A DNA stretch of 57,486 bases from Anaerolineae bacterium (GTDB taxonomy: Bacteria > Chloroflexota > Anaerolineae > 4572-78 > J111). The stretch spans positions 1 through 57,486 of the forward strand of contig JAHDWA010000062.1 in NCBI GenBank assembly GCA_023382535.1. The letters are read 5' to 3'. Below, one piece after another: positions 48,933 through 56,655 of this stretch (position 1 is its first letter; each line of letters starts with the position of its first letter). The notes below the pieces were generated by a model. It was not told the DNA's origin and made no database searches. It saw nothing but the letters and a program-made list of their open reading frames with translations. Made by a program: the position numbers and the translations under genes.

Positions 48933-51491
48933 CTACGTTGTTTTTTTGATATTGTTATTCCCATTAAGTTCAGAGGGGGATTCGCTCAGGAATGTCTTAT
49001 TCCGCCTCGGCGTTAAAGGAGGCAGATAGCTGGTGATTGATGTCCCCTGGCCAGCCCGGCTGTTTAGCGCAATATGTCCATCGTGTTGTTGGATAATCCC
49101 TAACACCTGCGATAAGCCTAACCCTGAACCCTGGCCGACTTCTTTGGTAGTAAAGAACGGCTCAAAAATATGGAGCAGTGCCTCTGGCGGAATCCCGCTG
49201 CCGGTATCCGTGACGGTGAGGCAGATCCAGTCACCTACAACGGCCTGGTTGCACGCCACACAACTTGCTTCGCCTTGCATTTCAACCCTTGATAAAGTGA
49301 CCCGGAGTTCCCCCCCAGCCAGCATGGCATCTCTGGCATTGAGCACCAGATTGGTCAGCATTTGTTGTATTTGAGTGGGGTCGGCTTCAATCAGATAGTC
49401 GCCGGGTTCGACTTCCAGGCTGAGCGGAATCGTTTCCGGGAGGGTCTGTTCTAAAGATTTAACGACTTCTTTGACAATAGGATCCAGGTCAAGTTGTTTC
49501 GGCCGGCGAATGGATTTATGGCTGAAATCGAGAATCTGGCGGACCAGATGCGCCGCTCGCTGCCCTGAGGCGATGATTTTCACCAGATCTGCCTGCACCG
49601 CCTCCGGTATATCCGGGGTTATGCGCAGCAATTCGGCGTAACCCAGCATGCTCGTCAGAATATTGTTGAAATCGTGGGCAATGCCGGCGGCCAGTTGCCC
49701 CACCGCCGCCAATCGCTCCTGCTGCATCATTTTTTCCTGGGTCTGTTTAAGTTCCGCCAATGCTTCTTGCAGCCGCTGATGGCTCTCCCGCAGCGCTTCC
49801 TCTGCCTGCTTGCGCTTGGTGATGTCACGGGCGACGCCCTCAAGCTCAACCAGGTTTCCCGCTCCGTCATAAATGAGGACATTGCGCTGTTCCGTCCAGA
49901 TGACGGCGCCATCCTTACGCACCCAGCGCAGAACGAGCGGCCCATCGTAACCGGACTCGCCCTGAGTGGCGGCTCCCAGCAGGGGCCGATCGTCGGGGTG
50001 AATCAGTTTAAAGCCCAGGTCCGGGTCGGTGTAATGCTCTTCGGGCGTGTAGCCGGTGATCGCGGTCGCCGCCGGGCTAACGTATTCAAAGCCGCGCTCA
50101 GGCAAAAAACGGTAGCGGTAAATGATGTCCTGGGCGTTTTGCGCCAGCCGCTGAAAACGCTGCTCGCTTGCCCGCAACGCTTTTTCTGTTTGTTTGCGTT
50201 CGGCGATTTCAGTAGTCAGGTTTTCCAACATTTGCTGCAACTGTCCGGCCATTTTGTTAAATGACCGGGTTAATGCACTTATTTCGCCAATCCAGCCCTC
50301 GTAATTAACAGGCTGGGTCCACCTGCCTTGAGCCAGAGCCTGGACCGAAGCACTAAGCTGGCTAATTGGCCGGGTTATTCGCTGGGCAGCAATAATGCCG
50401 GCGATAACGGCGACAGCCAGAGCCAGGACCATCAGGAAAGCGGTGGTGCGATTATTGGCGTTGATTTGCGCCATAAAATCCGCTTCGGGGATGACGACCA
50501 CAACGAGCCAGTCAAGACCATATTCATTTTTAACGGGCGATACTTGTAGAAAGTGCCGCTGCCCCTCGATTTTAAATTCCAACTGCTGCGTCCTGGTGAT
50601 GTTATAATAATCGCCAAACTGTCTGGCCAGCGATTGAGCGGCATTACCAATGATCGGGCTGATGCTTTCGGCGGCGTAAAGCCGGCGCTGTGCTTGGTCG
50701 CCTTCCACCTGGGTGAAAGGTTTTTCGGCGGTTGAGGAGGCGACCAACAACCCGGAGCGTTCCATAACAAAAGCCTGGCCCGTTTTACCGATCTCCAGGC
50801 TCTGCAAAAAGTTGCTCAGATGCGACAAAAAAAGGTCAACCGAAACCACTCCCAGCAAATTTTGTTGTTCATCATACACCGGGCGGCTGGCGGCAAGGGC
50901 CATGTCTTGCCCTGTGAACAGAATGTAAACATCGCTCCAGGCTGCATCCCCTTTTTTGACAGCACCGCTGTACCAGGGACGTGTCCGCGCATCAAAATCA
51001 GGAACGGTTGCCAGCAGTTCACCCCGATTTCCCCGGCTGTCCGTGGCGTATTTCCTGAACGGGCCGCTCACAAACTCATCGGTGACAATAACATATAATG
51101 AGCCTGCGGCTCCTTCACGCCCGGCGTTTACCAGTCCTCCTGCTGCATTGCCAAAATAAATACTGGTCACCGAATCGAAAATTTGAATCTGCTCCCAAAA
51201 GTGGCGTTCCAGAGCGTTGGCGTCACCGGCCTTAAGCAGGCCCTGGCGTAGGGCATTGGCGTTGACCTGGTTGATCTGGTGCGGTGTGTCCAGGAAAGTA
51301 ACCAGATGTTCCTCAATCCGGGCGCTTAGTTCGCCCTGTAATTGGTGCGCCACATCATTCACCGCTTGTTGCCCGTTTCGAAACGAGAGATAGCCCGCCA
51401 GCGCCAACACCACCAGCGCGACAAACGGCGCAATTAGCATAACTCGTAAGGGAATTTTTAGGGGCGGTTTGTCTTGAGGGAGGAATGGCAT
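48933..51491 (-). CDS. Membrane sensor histidine kinase: dCache-HAMP-PAS-HisKA-HATPase
   Basis: An 852-residue kinase from the ATG at 51491 with AAGGTG upstream (a GTG two codons earlier is also possible). The first membrane helix (about 18-38) is followed by an extracellular double Cache sensor (about 40-345; FDARTRPWYSGAVKKG is a typical dCache motif), the second helix (about 350-372), HAMP, one PAS domain with PAC motif (about 460-575), HisKA with the phospho-His in GIAHDFNN (about 607) and HATPase with GSGIPP and GSGLGLS. An inserted CxxC plus third Cys (SCVACNQ...WICL) lies before the G1 box. No receiver domain or adjacent regulator is seen. Confidence 0.92.
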   Translation of the reverse strand: MPFLPQDKPPLKIPLRVMLIAPFVALVVLALAGYLSFRNGQQAVNDVAHQLQGELSARIEEHLVTFLDTPHQINQVNANALRQGLLKAGDANALERHFWEQIQIFDSVTSIYFGNAAGGLVNAGREGAAGSLYVIVTDEFVSGPFRKYATDSRGNRGELLATVPDFDARTRPWYSGAVKKGDAAWSDVYILFTGQDMALAASRPVYDEQQNLLGVVSVDLFLSHLSNFLQSLEIGKTGQAFVMERSGLLVASSTAEKPFTQVEGDQAQRRLYAAESISPIIGNAAQSLARQFGDYYNITRTQQLEFKIEGQRHFLQVSPVKNEYGLDWLVVVVIPEADFMAQINANNRTTAFLMVLALAVAVIAGIIAAQRITRPISQLSASVQALAQGRWTQPVNYEGWIGEISALTRSFNKMAGQLQQMLENLTTEIAERKQTEKALRASEQRFQRLAQNAQDIIYRYRFLPERGFEYVSPAATAITGYTPEEHYTDPDLGFKLIHPDDRPLLGAATQGESGYDGPLVLRWVRKDGAVIWTEQRNVLIYDGAGNLVELEGVARDITKRKQAEEALRESHQRLQEALAELKQTQEKMMQQERLAAVGQLAAGIAHDFNNILTSMLGYAELLRITPDIPEAVQADLVKIIASGQRAAHLVRQILDFSHKSIRRPKQLDLDPIVKEVVKSLEQTLPETIPLSLEVEPGDYLIEADPTQIQQMLTNLVLNARDAMLAGGELRVTLSRVEMQGEASCVACNQAVVGDWICLTVTDTGSGIPPEALLHIFEPFFTTKEVGQGSGLGLSQVLGIIQQHDGHIALNSRAGQGTSITSYLPPLTPRRNKTFLSESPSELNGNNNIKKTT

Positions 51492-51629
51492 TGCCACCTT
51501 GCTAGACCCAAATTTCTGCGCTGGTTTTTACGCGCATCAGGACCAAACTTCCTCGCCGGCACAGCGTATAGTCTATCACACTTTGTCCTCCTAAACAATC
51601 CCGCAAATCGAAGGTTCAGCCAAAGAAAA

Positions 51630-51658
51630 CAGCCCCTAACCTTGACGGTCAGGGGCTG
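51630..51658 (-). terminator. Hairpin with T-run in the 342-bp gap upstream of the kinase
   Basis: CAGCCCCT (51630-51637) and AGGGGCTG (51651-51658) with a 13-nt loop, followed on the minus strand by TTTTCTTTG. A TATAAT-type -10 box (51697-51692, minus strand) lies about 35 nt upstream of the stem, so a short RNA or an attenuated kinase leader is possible. The rest of 51498-51762 holds the CCCCCAAAATTGGGGG hairpin (51720-51735) and nothing else I can name. Confidence 0.55.
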
Positions 51659-51762
51659 CCCTGTTGGATCTCCACTCCATTTGCCAGGACATTATACCAT
51701 AAAATAAAAATCTTGAAATCCCCCAAAATTGGGGGTATTCCTGTCCTGTTTATTAAAAACGG

Positions 51763-51791
51763 TTGTTCGCAGCGCGGCAATATGATAGAAT
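51763..51791 (+). promoter_or_regulatory. Promoter of the LPQTG protein gene
   Basis: TTGTTC (51763-51768), a 17-bp spacer and TAGAAT (51786-51791), about 49 bp before the ATG. Confidence 0.55.
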
Positions 51792-51839
51792 GAGAAGCGA
51801 GATTACAATTCTATTCTCTATTGAATGAAGGGGGTTAAA

Positions 51840-52481
51840 ATGAGTAGATTTTCGTTGGCAATCGCCATGATAGGGCTGATGCTGTTTGCATCGGTTGGAG
51901 CGGCGCTGGCCCAGGAGCCGGACCCGCTGCAAGTGATGGAAGCGTATGATCTGGCGCTGAATGAAGGCAACGTGGAGGGCGCCCTGGCCCTGTTTGCCGA
52001 CGATGCGGTTCTGACGACCCAGCAAGGCGAGCTGGTGGGAAAGGAGCAGATTCGGACCTGGCTGGAGCGAGTGGTCGCCCAAAACTCGCGGGTTGAGCCG
52101 GTAAATCGCCAGGTAAGCGGCGATAGAGTCACCTGGCAAAGCAACTTCTTTCGTAAGGATATTCCCACGCTAAGCAACGAACCGCTGGCCGCCAATGCCG
52201 AAGCGGTGGTGCAGGCCGGCAAGATCAAGTCTTTCAGCTCGATTTTCACCGACGAGTCCCAGGCGAAGCTGGCCGAGGCTCAACCCGCGCCAGAGGCGAC
52301 GGCCGCTGCACCGGTCCAGAATACGGAAGCGCCGGCCCAAGAGGCGGCTGCGCCGCCTCAACTGCCCCAGACCGGCGAAGTCTCTCCCTCCGCGCTGCCG
52401 TTTGCTGGTATTCTGGTCATTACGGGTGGCTTATTGCTGGGGCTGGGTCTGCTGGTAAGGCGGCTGAGCGAGCCAGCTTAA
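51840..52481 (+). CDS. Secreted SnoaL/NTF2-like protein with LPQTG sortase signal
   Basis: A 213-residue surface protein. The signal peptide (about 1-24, cleaved near ALAQE) is followed by a SnoaL/NTF2-like domain (about 28-135; YDLALNEGNVEGALALFADDAVL). Next come an Ala/Pro-rich stalk (about 140-172), then LPQTG, a hydrophobic helix and a short positive tail (RRLSEPA), the standard cell-wall sorting signal. It should be joined to the cell wall by a sortase, not seen in this window. This supports a monoderm envelope. The start at 51840 has GGGGG upstream and gives a clean signal peptide. Confidence 0.85.
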   Translation: MSRFSLAIAMIGLMLFASVGAALAQEPDPLQVMEAYDLALNEGNVEGALALFADDAVLTTQQGELVGKEQIRTWLERVVAQNSRVEPVNRQVSGDRVTWQSNFFRKDIPTLSNEPLAANAEAVVQAGKIKSFSSIFTDESQAKLAEAQPAPEATAAAPVQNTEAPAQEAAAPPQLPQTGEVSPSALPFAGILVITGGLLLGLGLLVRRLSEPA

Positions 52482-52533
52482 AATCAGTAGTTAATAATGG
52501 GAGCGAGGGAGATTGTCAATGTAACGGATAACT

Positions 52534-52562
52534 TTGACTTTTGCCCTCGTTAGGGTTATGAT
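52534..52562 (+). promoter_or_regulatory. Strong sigma-70-like promoter, possibly for a very short RNA
   Basis: TTGACT (52534-52539), a 17-bp spacer and TATGAT (52557-52562). Transcription would begin near 52569 and meet a terminator within about 45 nt. Confidence 0.6.
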
Positions 52563-52566
52563 TTGA

Positions 52567-52612
52567 CCTTGCTTTGCCAAGGTGGGGAGACGCTACCAAC
52601 GTCTCCTTTTTA
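52567..52612 (+). ncRNA. Candidate ~45-nt small RNA or attenuator
   Basis: The predicted transcript has a first hairpin CCTTG/CAAGG (52567-52582) and a terminator hairpin GGAGACG/CGTCTCC (52586-52606) followed by TTTTTATTT. Because a good promoter is directly in front, it could be a discrete RNA. Otherwise the second hairpin simply ends the LPQTG gene transcript or attenuates the aminotransferase gene. Confidence 0.35.
52586..52612 (+). terminator. Rho-independent terminator
   Basis: GGAGACG (52586-52592), a 7-nt loop, CGTCTCC (52600-52606), then TTTTTATTT. It is about 100 nt after the LPQTG gene. Confidence 0.85.
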
Positions 52613-52615
52613 TTT

Positions 52616-52641
52616 GTCGGGCAAGCTTAAGCTTGTCCGAC
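52616..52641. repeat. 26-bp palindrome
   Basis: GTCGGGCAAGCTT followed by AAGCTTGTCCGAC. It is perfect except for one G/T position that would be a G-U pair in RNA. Located just before the aminotransferase start. Confidence 0.75.
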
Positions 52642-52644
52642 CGA

Positions 52645-53766
52645 ATGGGAGTAGCATTGTCCAACCCTCAACCCTTCATCCCCGTGGCCGAGCCGCTGCT
52701 GGGGGATAAAGAACTGGCCTATGTGACCGACTGCGTTAAAAGCGGCTGGGTGTCGTCCCTGGGCAAGTATGTGCGTGATTTTGAAAGCCGCTTTGCCGCC
52801 TACTGCGGCACCCAATACGGCGTCGCCGCCTTCAACGGCACGGTGGCGCTGCACCTGCTGGCGGCGACCCTCAACCTCGGCCCCGGCGACGAAATCGTCA
52901 TGCCCAGCCTGACCTACGTGGCGACGGCCAATGCCATCCGCTACACCGGAGCGACGCCCGTGTTTGTCGACTCCGAGCGCGAGACCTGGAACATTGATCC
53001 GGCGGTTGTCGAGGCGGCCCTTACCCCGGCTACCAAGGCCATCATCGCCGTGCATCTCTACGGCCACCCGGCCGATATGGACCCGCTGCGGGCCATCGCT
53101 GACCGGCACGGCCTCTGGCTGCTGGAAGACGCCGCCGAAGCCCACGGCGCGCGCTACAAAGGCCGGCGGGTCGGCGGGCTGGGCGACGCGGCTATTTTCA
53201 GCTTCTACGGCAACAAAATCATCACCACCGGCGAGGGCGGGATTATCGTCACCAACAACCCGGCCTGGGCCGAGCGGGCGTTTTTCCTGGAGAATCAGGG
53301 CCGCACCTCCGAAAATCCCTACTTTCACCCCGAAGTAGCTTTCAACTACCGCATGACCAATATCCAGGCGGCCATCGGCCTGGCCCAACTGGAGCGGATC
53401 GAAGAGATGCTGGCCATTCGCTGCCGCAACGCCGCCCACTACCAGCGCCGCCTGGCCGGAATTCCCGGCCTGACCCTGCCGCCCCAAATGCCCTGGGCCG
53501 AAAATGTCTTCTGGATGTACTCGGTCATTGTCGAAGATGGGTTTGGCCTGACCCGCGACGAACTGCGTCACCGCCTGCGCGAACGCGGCATCGAGACCCG
53601 CCCCTTCTTCTACCCCGTCCACACCCTGCCCATGTACCAGACCGGCCAATCCCTGCCCATCGCCGAGGAGCTTTCCCGCCGGGGCTTGAACCTGCCCTCC
53701 GGCGCAACGCTTACCCCGGAGCAGGTTGATTACATTTGCGATACCATAGCCAATTTTAGATTTTAG
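52645..53766 (+). CDS. DegT/DnrJ/EryC1/StrS-family PLP sugar aminotransferase
   Basis: A 373-residue aminotransferase making amino sugars from nucleotide-linked ketosugars. It has FNGTVALHLL near 60-70, EDAAEAHGARYKG near 157-170, and the PLP lysine in YGNKIITTGEGG (K near 190). Two starts compete: ATG 52645, and TTG 52657 with GGGAG 5 nt upstream; the difference is four residues. It is followed by an N-formyltransferase-like gene, so together they may build an N-formylated amino sugar for the surface glycan. Its last residues (NFRF) run into a repeat array. Confidence 0.9.
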   Translation: MGVALSNPQPFIPVAEPLLGDKELAYVTDCVKSGWVSSLGKYVRDFESRFAAYCGTQYGVAAFNGTVALHLLAATLNLGPGDEIVMPSLTYVATANAIRYTGATPVFVDSERETWNIDPAVVEAALTPATKAIIAVHLYGHPADMDPLRAIADRHGLWLLEDAAEAHGARYKGRRVGGLGDAAIFSFYGNKIITTGEGGIIVTNNPAWAERAFFLENQGRTSENPYFHPEVAFNYRMTNIQAAIGLAQLERIEEMLAIRCRNAAHYQRRLAGIPGLTLPPQMPWAENVFWMYSVIVEDGFGLTRDELRHRLRERGIETRPFFYPVHTLPMYQTGQSLPIAEELSRRGLNLPSGATLTPEQVDYICDTIANFRF

Positions 53767-53854
53767 ACTGCCCACTGAGGGGCGTGGATTTTAGATTGAC
53801 GATTAGTTAAGACAATCGTAAATCGTAAATCCAAAATCGTAAATCCAAAATGAG
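53752..53854. repeat. ATTTTAG and TCGTAAA 7-bp arrays in the aminotransferase-formyltransferase gap
   Basis: ATTTTAG, ATTTTAG at the stop of the aminotransferase, then ATTTTAG, ATTGACG, ATTAGTT, and TCGTAAA, TCGTAAA, TCCAAAA, TCGTAAA, TCCAAAA right before the next start. The array supplies the TAG stop. Confidence 0.88.
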
Positions 53855-53857
53855 AAG

Positions 53858-54667
53858 ATGCGCATCGTTATTCTTACTTACGAGAGTCTTTTTTCCAACC
53901 TGATGACCGAGCGGCTGCTCAGGGAATTTCCGGGGCAGGTTGTTGGTATTGTCCGCTCTGACTGTTTGATCTACGGCAAAAGTTTGCCGGCGGGCCTGCT
54001 TTACCTGCTGCGGCGCAGCGGTCTCCGGTTTGTCGGGCGCAAAGCCCTGGAGCTGTTCCAGAGCCGGGCCACGGCGATTGCCTTCCGGCTGCTGGGCCGG
54101 ACGCCCAAAATCAACTCGCTGCGCGATATGCGCCGGCTGTACGCCGTGCCGGTCGTCGGCTCGACCGATGTCAACCAGAAGGAAACCTTCGACCAGATAC
54201 AAGCCTGGCAGCCCGACCTGGTCCTCTCCATCTACCTCAACCAACTCATCAAAAAGCCCTTGATTGATCTGCCCCGCTGCGGCGTGCTCAACATCCACCC
54301 GGCCCTGCTGCCGCGCCATCGCGGCCTGTTTCCCTATTTCTGGGTCATCGCCAACCGAGAAAAAGAAACCGGCGTGACCGTCCACTGGGTGGATGAAAAA
54401 TTCGATACCGGCCAGGTTCTCCTGCAGGAAAAAATCGCCGTCACCCCCGCCGATACCATCCTCTCCCTCTCCTACCAGAGTTCCGTCGTCGGCGCGGAGA
54501 TGCTGGTCAAGGCGGTCAACCTGGTTGCTAGCGGCAATCCACCGCGCCTGCCCCAGGATAACAGCCAGGCCAGCTACCACACCTGGCCCCAGCCCGCCGA
54601 CCAGCACCGCTTTCGCCAACAGGGTGGGCGCTATGGCACGATTTTTGAGTTGTGGAAGTATATGTGA
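53858..54667 (+). CDS. Formyltransferase (Fmt-like / sugar N-formyltransferase-like)
   Basis: A 269-residue member of the formyltransferase fold. The catalytic triad of the family is visible: N and H in LNIHPALLPRHRG (near 144-146), and D in FDTGQVL (near 183), which uses 10-formyl-tetrahydrofolate. It lacks the C-terminal domain of methionyl-tRNA formyltransferase, and it follows a DegT-type sugar aminotransferase, so N-formylation of an amino sugar is more likely than initiator-tRNA formylation. The ATG lies directly after a 7-bp repeat array, with weak SD (GAGAAG). Confidence 0.85.
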   Translation: MRIVILTYESLFSNLMTERLLREFPGQVVGIVRSDCLIYGKSLPAGLLYLLRRSGLRFVGRKALELFQSRATAIAFRLLGRTPKINSLRDMRRLYAVPVVGSTDVNQKETFDQIQAWQPDLVLSIYLNQLIKKPLIDLPRCGVLNIHPALLPRHRGLFPYFWVIANREKETGVTVHWVDEKFDTGQVLLQEKIAVTPADTILSLSYQSSVVGAEMLVKAVNLVASGNPPRLPQDNSQASYHTWPQPADQHRFRQQGGRYGTIFELWKYM

Positions 54668-54677
54668 GGGCGTCCGC

Positions 54678-54811
54678 CTTGAACTGAAGTTCAGGCTGCT
54701 ATAAAAAGTCCGTTCAAACGGACTGATTGAACCGTATTTCAGTCTAATCTTATGCTTCGAGTCGGTTTCTAACCGACTTTCCGTATCAGCCCGGAATTTC
54801 AATTCGGGGCG
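54678..54811. repeat. Array of four hairpins in an intergenic region
   Basis: Four stem-loops in a row: GCCTTGAACTGAAGTTCAGGC (54677-54697, one bulge); AGTCCGTTCAAACGGACT (54706-54723, perfect); AGTCGGTTTCTAACCGACT (54759-54777); CCCGGAATTTCAATTCGGGG (54790-54809, one bulge). A longer pairing ACTGA/TCAGT overlaps the second. There is no T-tract after them. They fill the gap between the formyltransferase gene and the lipoprotein gene, likely in one RNA. Confidence 0.8.
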
Positions 54812-54823
54812 ACTCAACCACCC

Positions 54824-56647
54824 ATGAACGTATCCTTACAAACCTTCATCTGGCTTACCCTCACCTCCGCCGCGGTGTTGATCGCCGGGTGCGGCAGCCT
54901 CCCTGCGGCCACACCCGCGAGCGTCGCCCTGGTGACAACAGAACCCACTGCGACGGTTCCCCCCACCCCGACTCCCACCGCCTCCCCTTCACCGACGCCC
55001 AAACCGACCTCGACCCCGACTCCCGTGCCCCCCACCGGCCACGACGATGTGCCGATGGTGGAAATCCCGACCGGGGAGTTCATTATGGGCCTAACCTTAG
55101 AGCAAGCCGAGACTCTAAGAGTGCGCTGGCTGGCGGAATACGATCAACCCAACACTGACATTGATTTTCACCGCTCCAGCCCCCAACTGACTGCCTCTCT
55201 GGATACTTTCAAGATTGACAAGCTGGAGGTAACGAATGCTCGTTACAAAGCTTGCGTGACTGCCGGGGTCTGCCAGCCGGTACCTGAAGCTGGCCCCGGC
55301 GCAGAGGATGAGCCAGTTTATGCCTTCTACAGCGAGGCGCAGCACTACTGCCAGTGGGTGGGCAAACGCCTGCCGACCGAAGCCGAGTGGGAAAAGGCCG
55401 CTCGCGGCGCGGATGGGCGTCTCTTTCCCTGGGGGGATGAGTGGCAGGCTGACCGTGTCGCTCTGGAAATCAGTCCGGTCGGCAGTCATCCTAAGGACGT
55501 GAGTCCTTACGGCGTGCTGGATATGGCCGGCAATATTGGCGAGTGGACGCAATCACGGTTAATAGCCTATCCCGGTCACGCTAATCCAGCCCTATTCAAC
55601 CGAAATTTGCCGGTGGAGCGGGGGGCCCTGGCATATGATTGGGGTTTATGGGCTGGGGCGCTAACGGTATCACGAGCTTATGGGGCTGATATAGCCGGGT
55701 TTCGCTGCGTAGCTGGGGGCGAGCCGCTGCCGGTAGCCGAAGTGGTCGTAAGTTACGAGCCGATGGTGCCATCACCCCCACCGACGGCTACCGCAGTGGA
55801 CCTGAGCCAGATGGTGGAAATTCCGGCCGGACCATTCCTTCGAGGAGTGGACGAGCAGAATATGAAAACCTTTATACGCGAGTATTCGAAGCACTTTATC
55901 CAGACCTACACTCAGGCTGAAGTAGAAAAAATTTACCGTGACACACGGCCGCAGCAGTCCGTGTACCTGGACAGGTACTATATTGATCGCTTTCCGGTGA
56001 CGATAACCGAATTTGTCGAGTTCTTGAATGTACTGGGCGAACACCGCTGGTCGTGTGGCGGCTGGCGCTGCGCCGATGTGGATGAGGTGGAGGTGTATGA
56101 TCTCTCTCGACCGAACGAGATCAGTTATAAAAACAAACAATACAAGGCTAAATACGAAGAGAGTTATCCAGTTTCTGTGGCGACCTGGTATGGAGTGCAA
56201 GCCTACTGCGCCTGGCGGGGTAAACACTTGCCGACCGAGGCGGAATGGGAGAAGGCCGCCCGAGGTACGGATGGCCGGCTCTATCCCTGGGGTAATGAGT
56301 TTGACCCTCGGGTTAGGGAACATTCCGCCAGTCCTACGGGGGCGAAAGATCCCATTGGCAGCAAACCTTATTTAGCCAGCCCCTATGGCGTTGAAGATGT
56401 CATTGGAATTTACACATACGGGGAGTGGGTGGCCGACTGGTATGCCGAGGATTACTATGGCCGGGCTGATTCCACCAACAATCCCCAGGGACCGACTGAA
56501 GGAGAGGAAAAAGTCAGACGCGGTGGAAGCAGAGCGGTTGAGGTAGGAATACCGGATCGTGATCGCGTACACCCTCTCTTTGAATCTGCCAGTGTACCTT
56601 CAACTTCTGTATTTCGGTGTGTTTACACCCCTCCGGCGGATCATTAA
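54824..56647 (+). CDS. Lipoprotein with two SUMF1/FGE-sulfatase-type domains
   Basis: A 607-residue exported lipoprotein with lipobox IAGC (C23). A long Thr/Pro linker (about 30-75) is followed by two SUMF1-type (FGE-sulfatase, C-type-lectin-like) domains at about 80-305 and 325-600, each with MVEIPxGxF at the start, LPTEAEWEKAARG in the middle and FRCV at the end. The cysteines used by true formylglycine-generating enzyme next to RGGSW are missing, so it is probably a binding or structural protein instead of an oxidase. The neighbouring sugar genes suggest surface glycan contact. Confidence 0.83.
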   Translation: MNVSLQTFIWLTLTSAAVLIAGCGSLPAATPASVALVTTEPTATVPPTPTPTASPSPTPKPTSTPTPVPPTGHDDVPMVEIPTGEFIMGLTLEQAETLRVRWLAEYDQPNTDIDFHRSSPQLTASLDTFKIDKLEVTNARYKACVTAGVCQPVPEAGPGAEDEPVYAFYSEAQHYCQWVGKRLPTEAEWEKAARGADGRLFPWGDEWQADRVALEISPVGSHPKDVSPYGVLDMAGNIGEWTQSRLIAYPGHANPALFNRNLPVERGALAYDWGLWAGALTVSRAYGADIAGFRCVAGGEPLPVAEVVVSYEPMVPSPPPTATAVDLSQMVEIPAGPFLRGVDEQNMKTFIREYSKHFIQTYTQAEVEKIYRDTRPQQSVYLDRYYIDRFPVTITEFVEFLNVLGEHRWSCGGWRCADVDEVEVYDLSRPNEISYKNKQYKAKYEESYPVSVATWYGVQAYCAWRGKHLPTEAEWEKAARGTDGRLYPWGNEFDPRVREHSASPTGAKDPIGSKPYLASPYGVEDVIGIYTYGEWVADWYAEDYYGRADSTNNPQGPTEGEEKVRRGGSRAVEVGIPDRDRVHPLFESASVPSTSVFRCVYTPPADH

Positions 56648-56655
56648 ATCAACCC

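Noticed and set aside
52627..53775. Long minus-strand open frame (382 codons) opposite the aminotransferase
   Set aside because: It mirrors the GC-rich codon pattern of the real gene, has no recognisable domain and lies fully antisense.
54824..56647. Formylglycine-generating enzyme activity
   Set aside because: The cysteines needed for the oxidase are absent in both domains.
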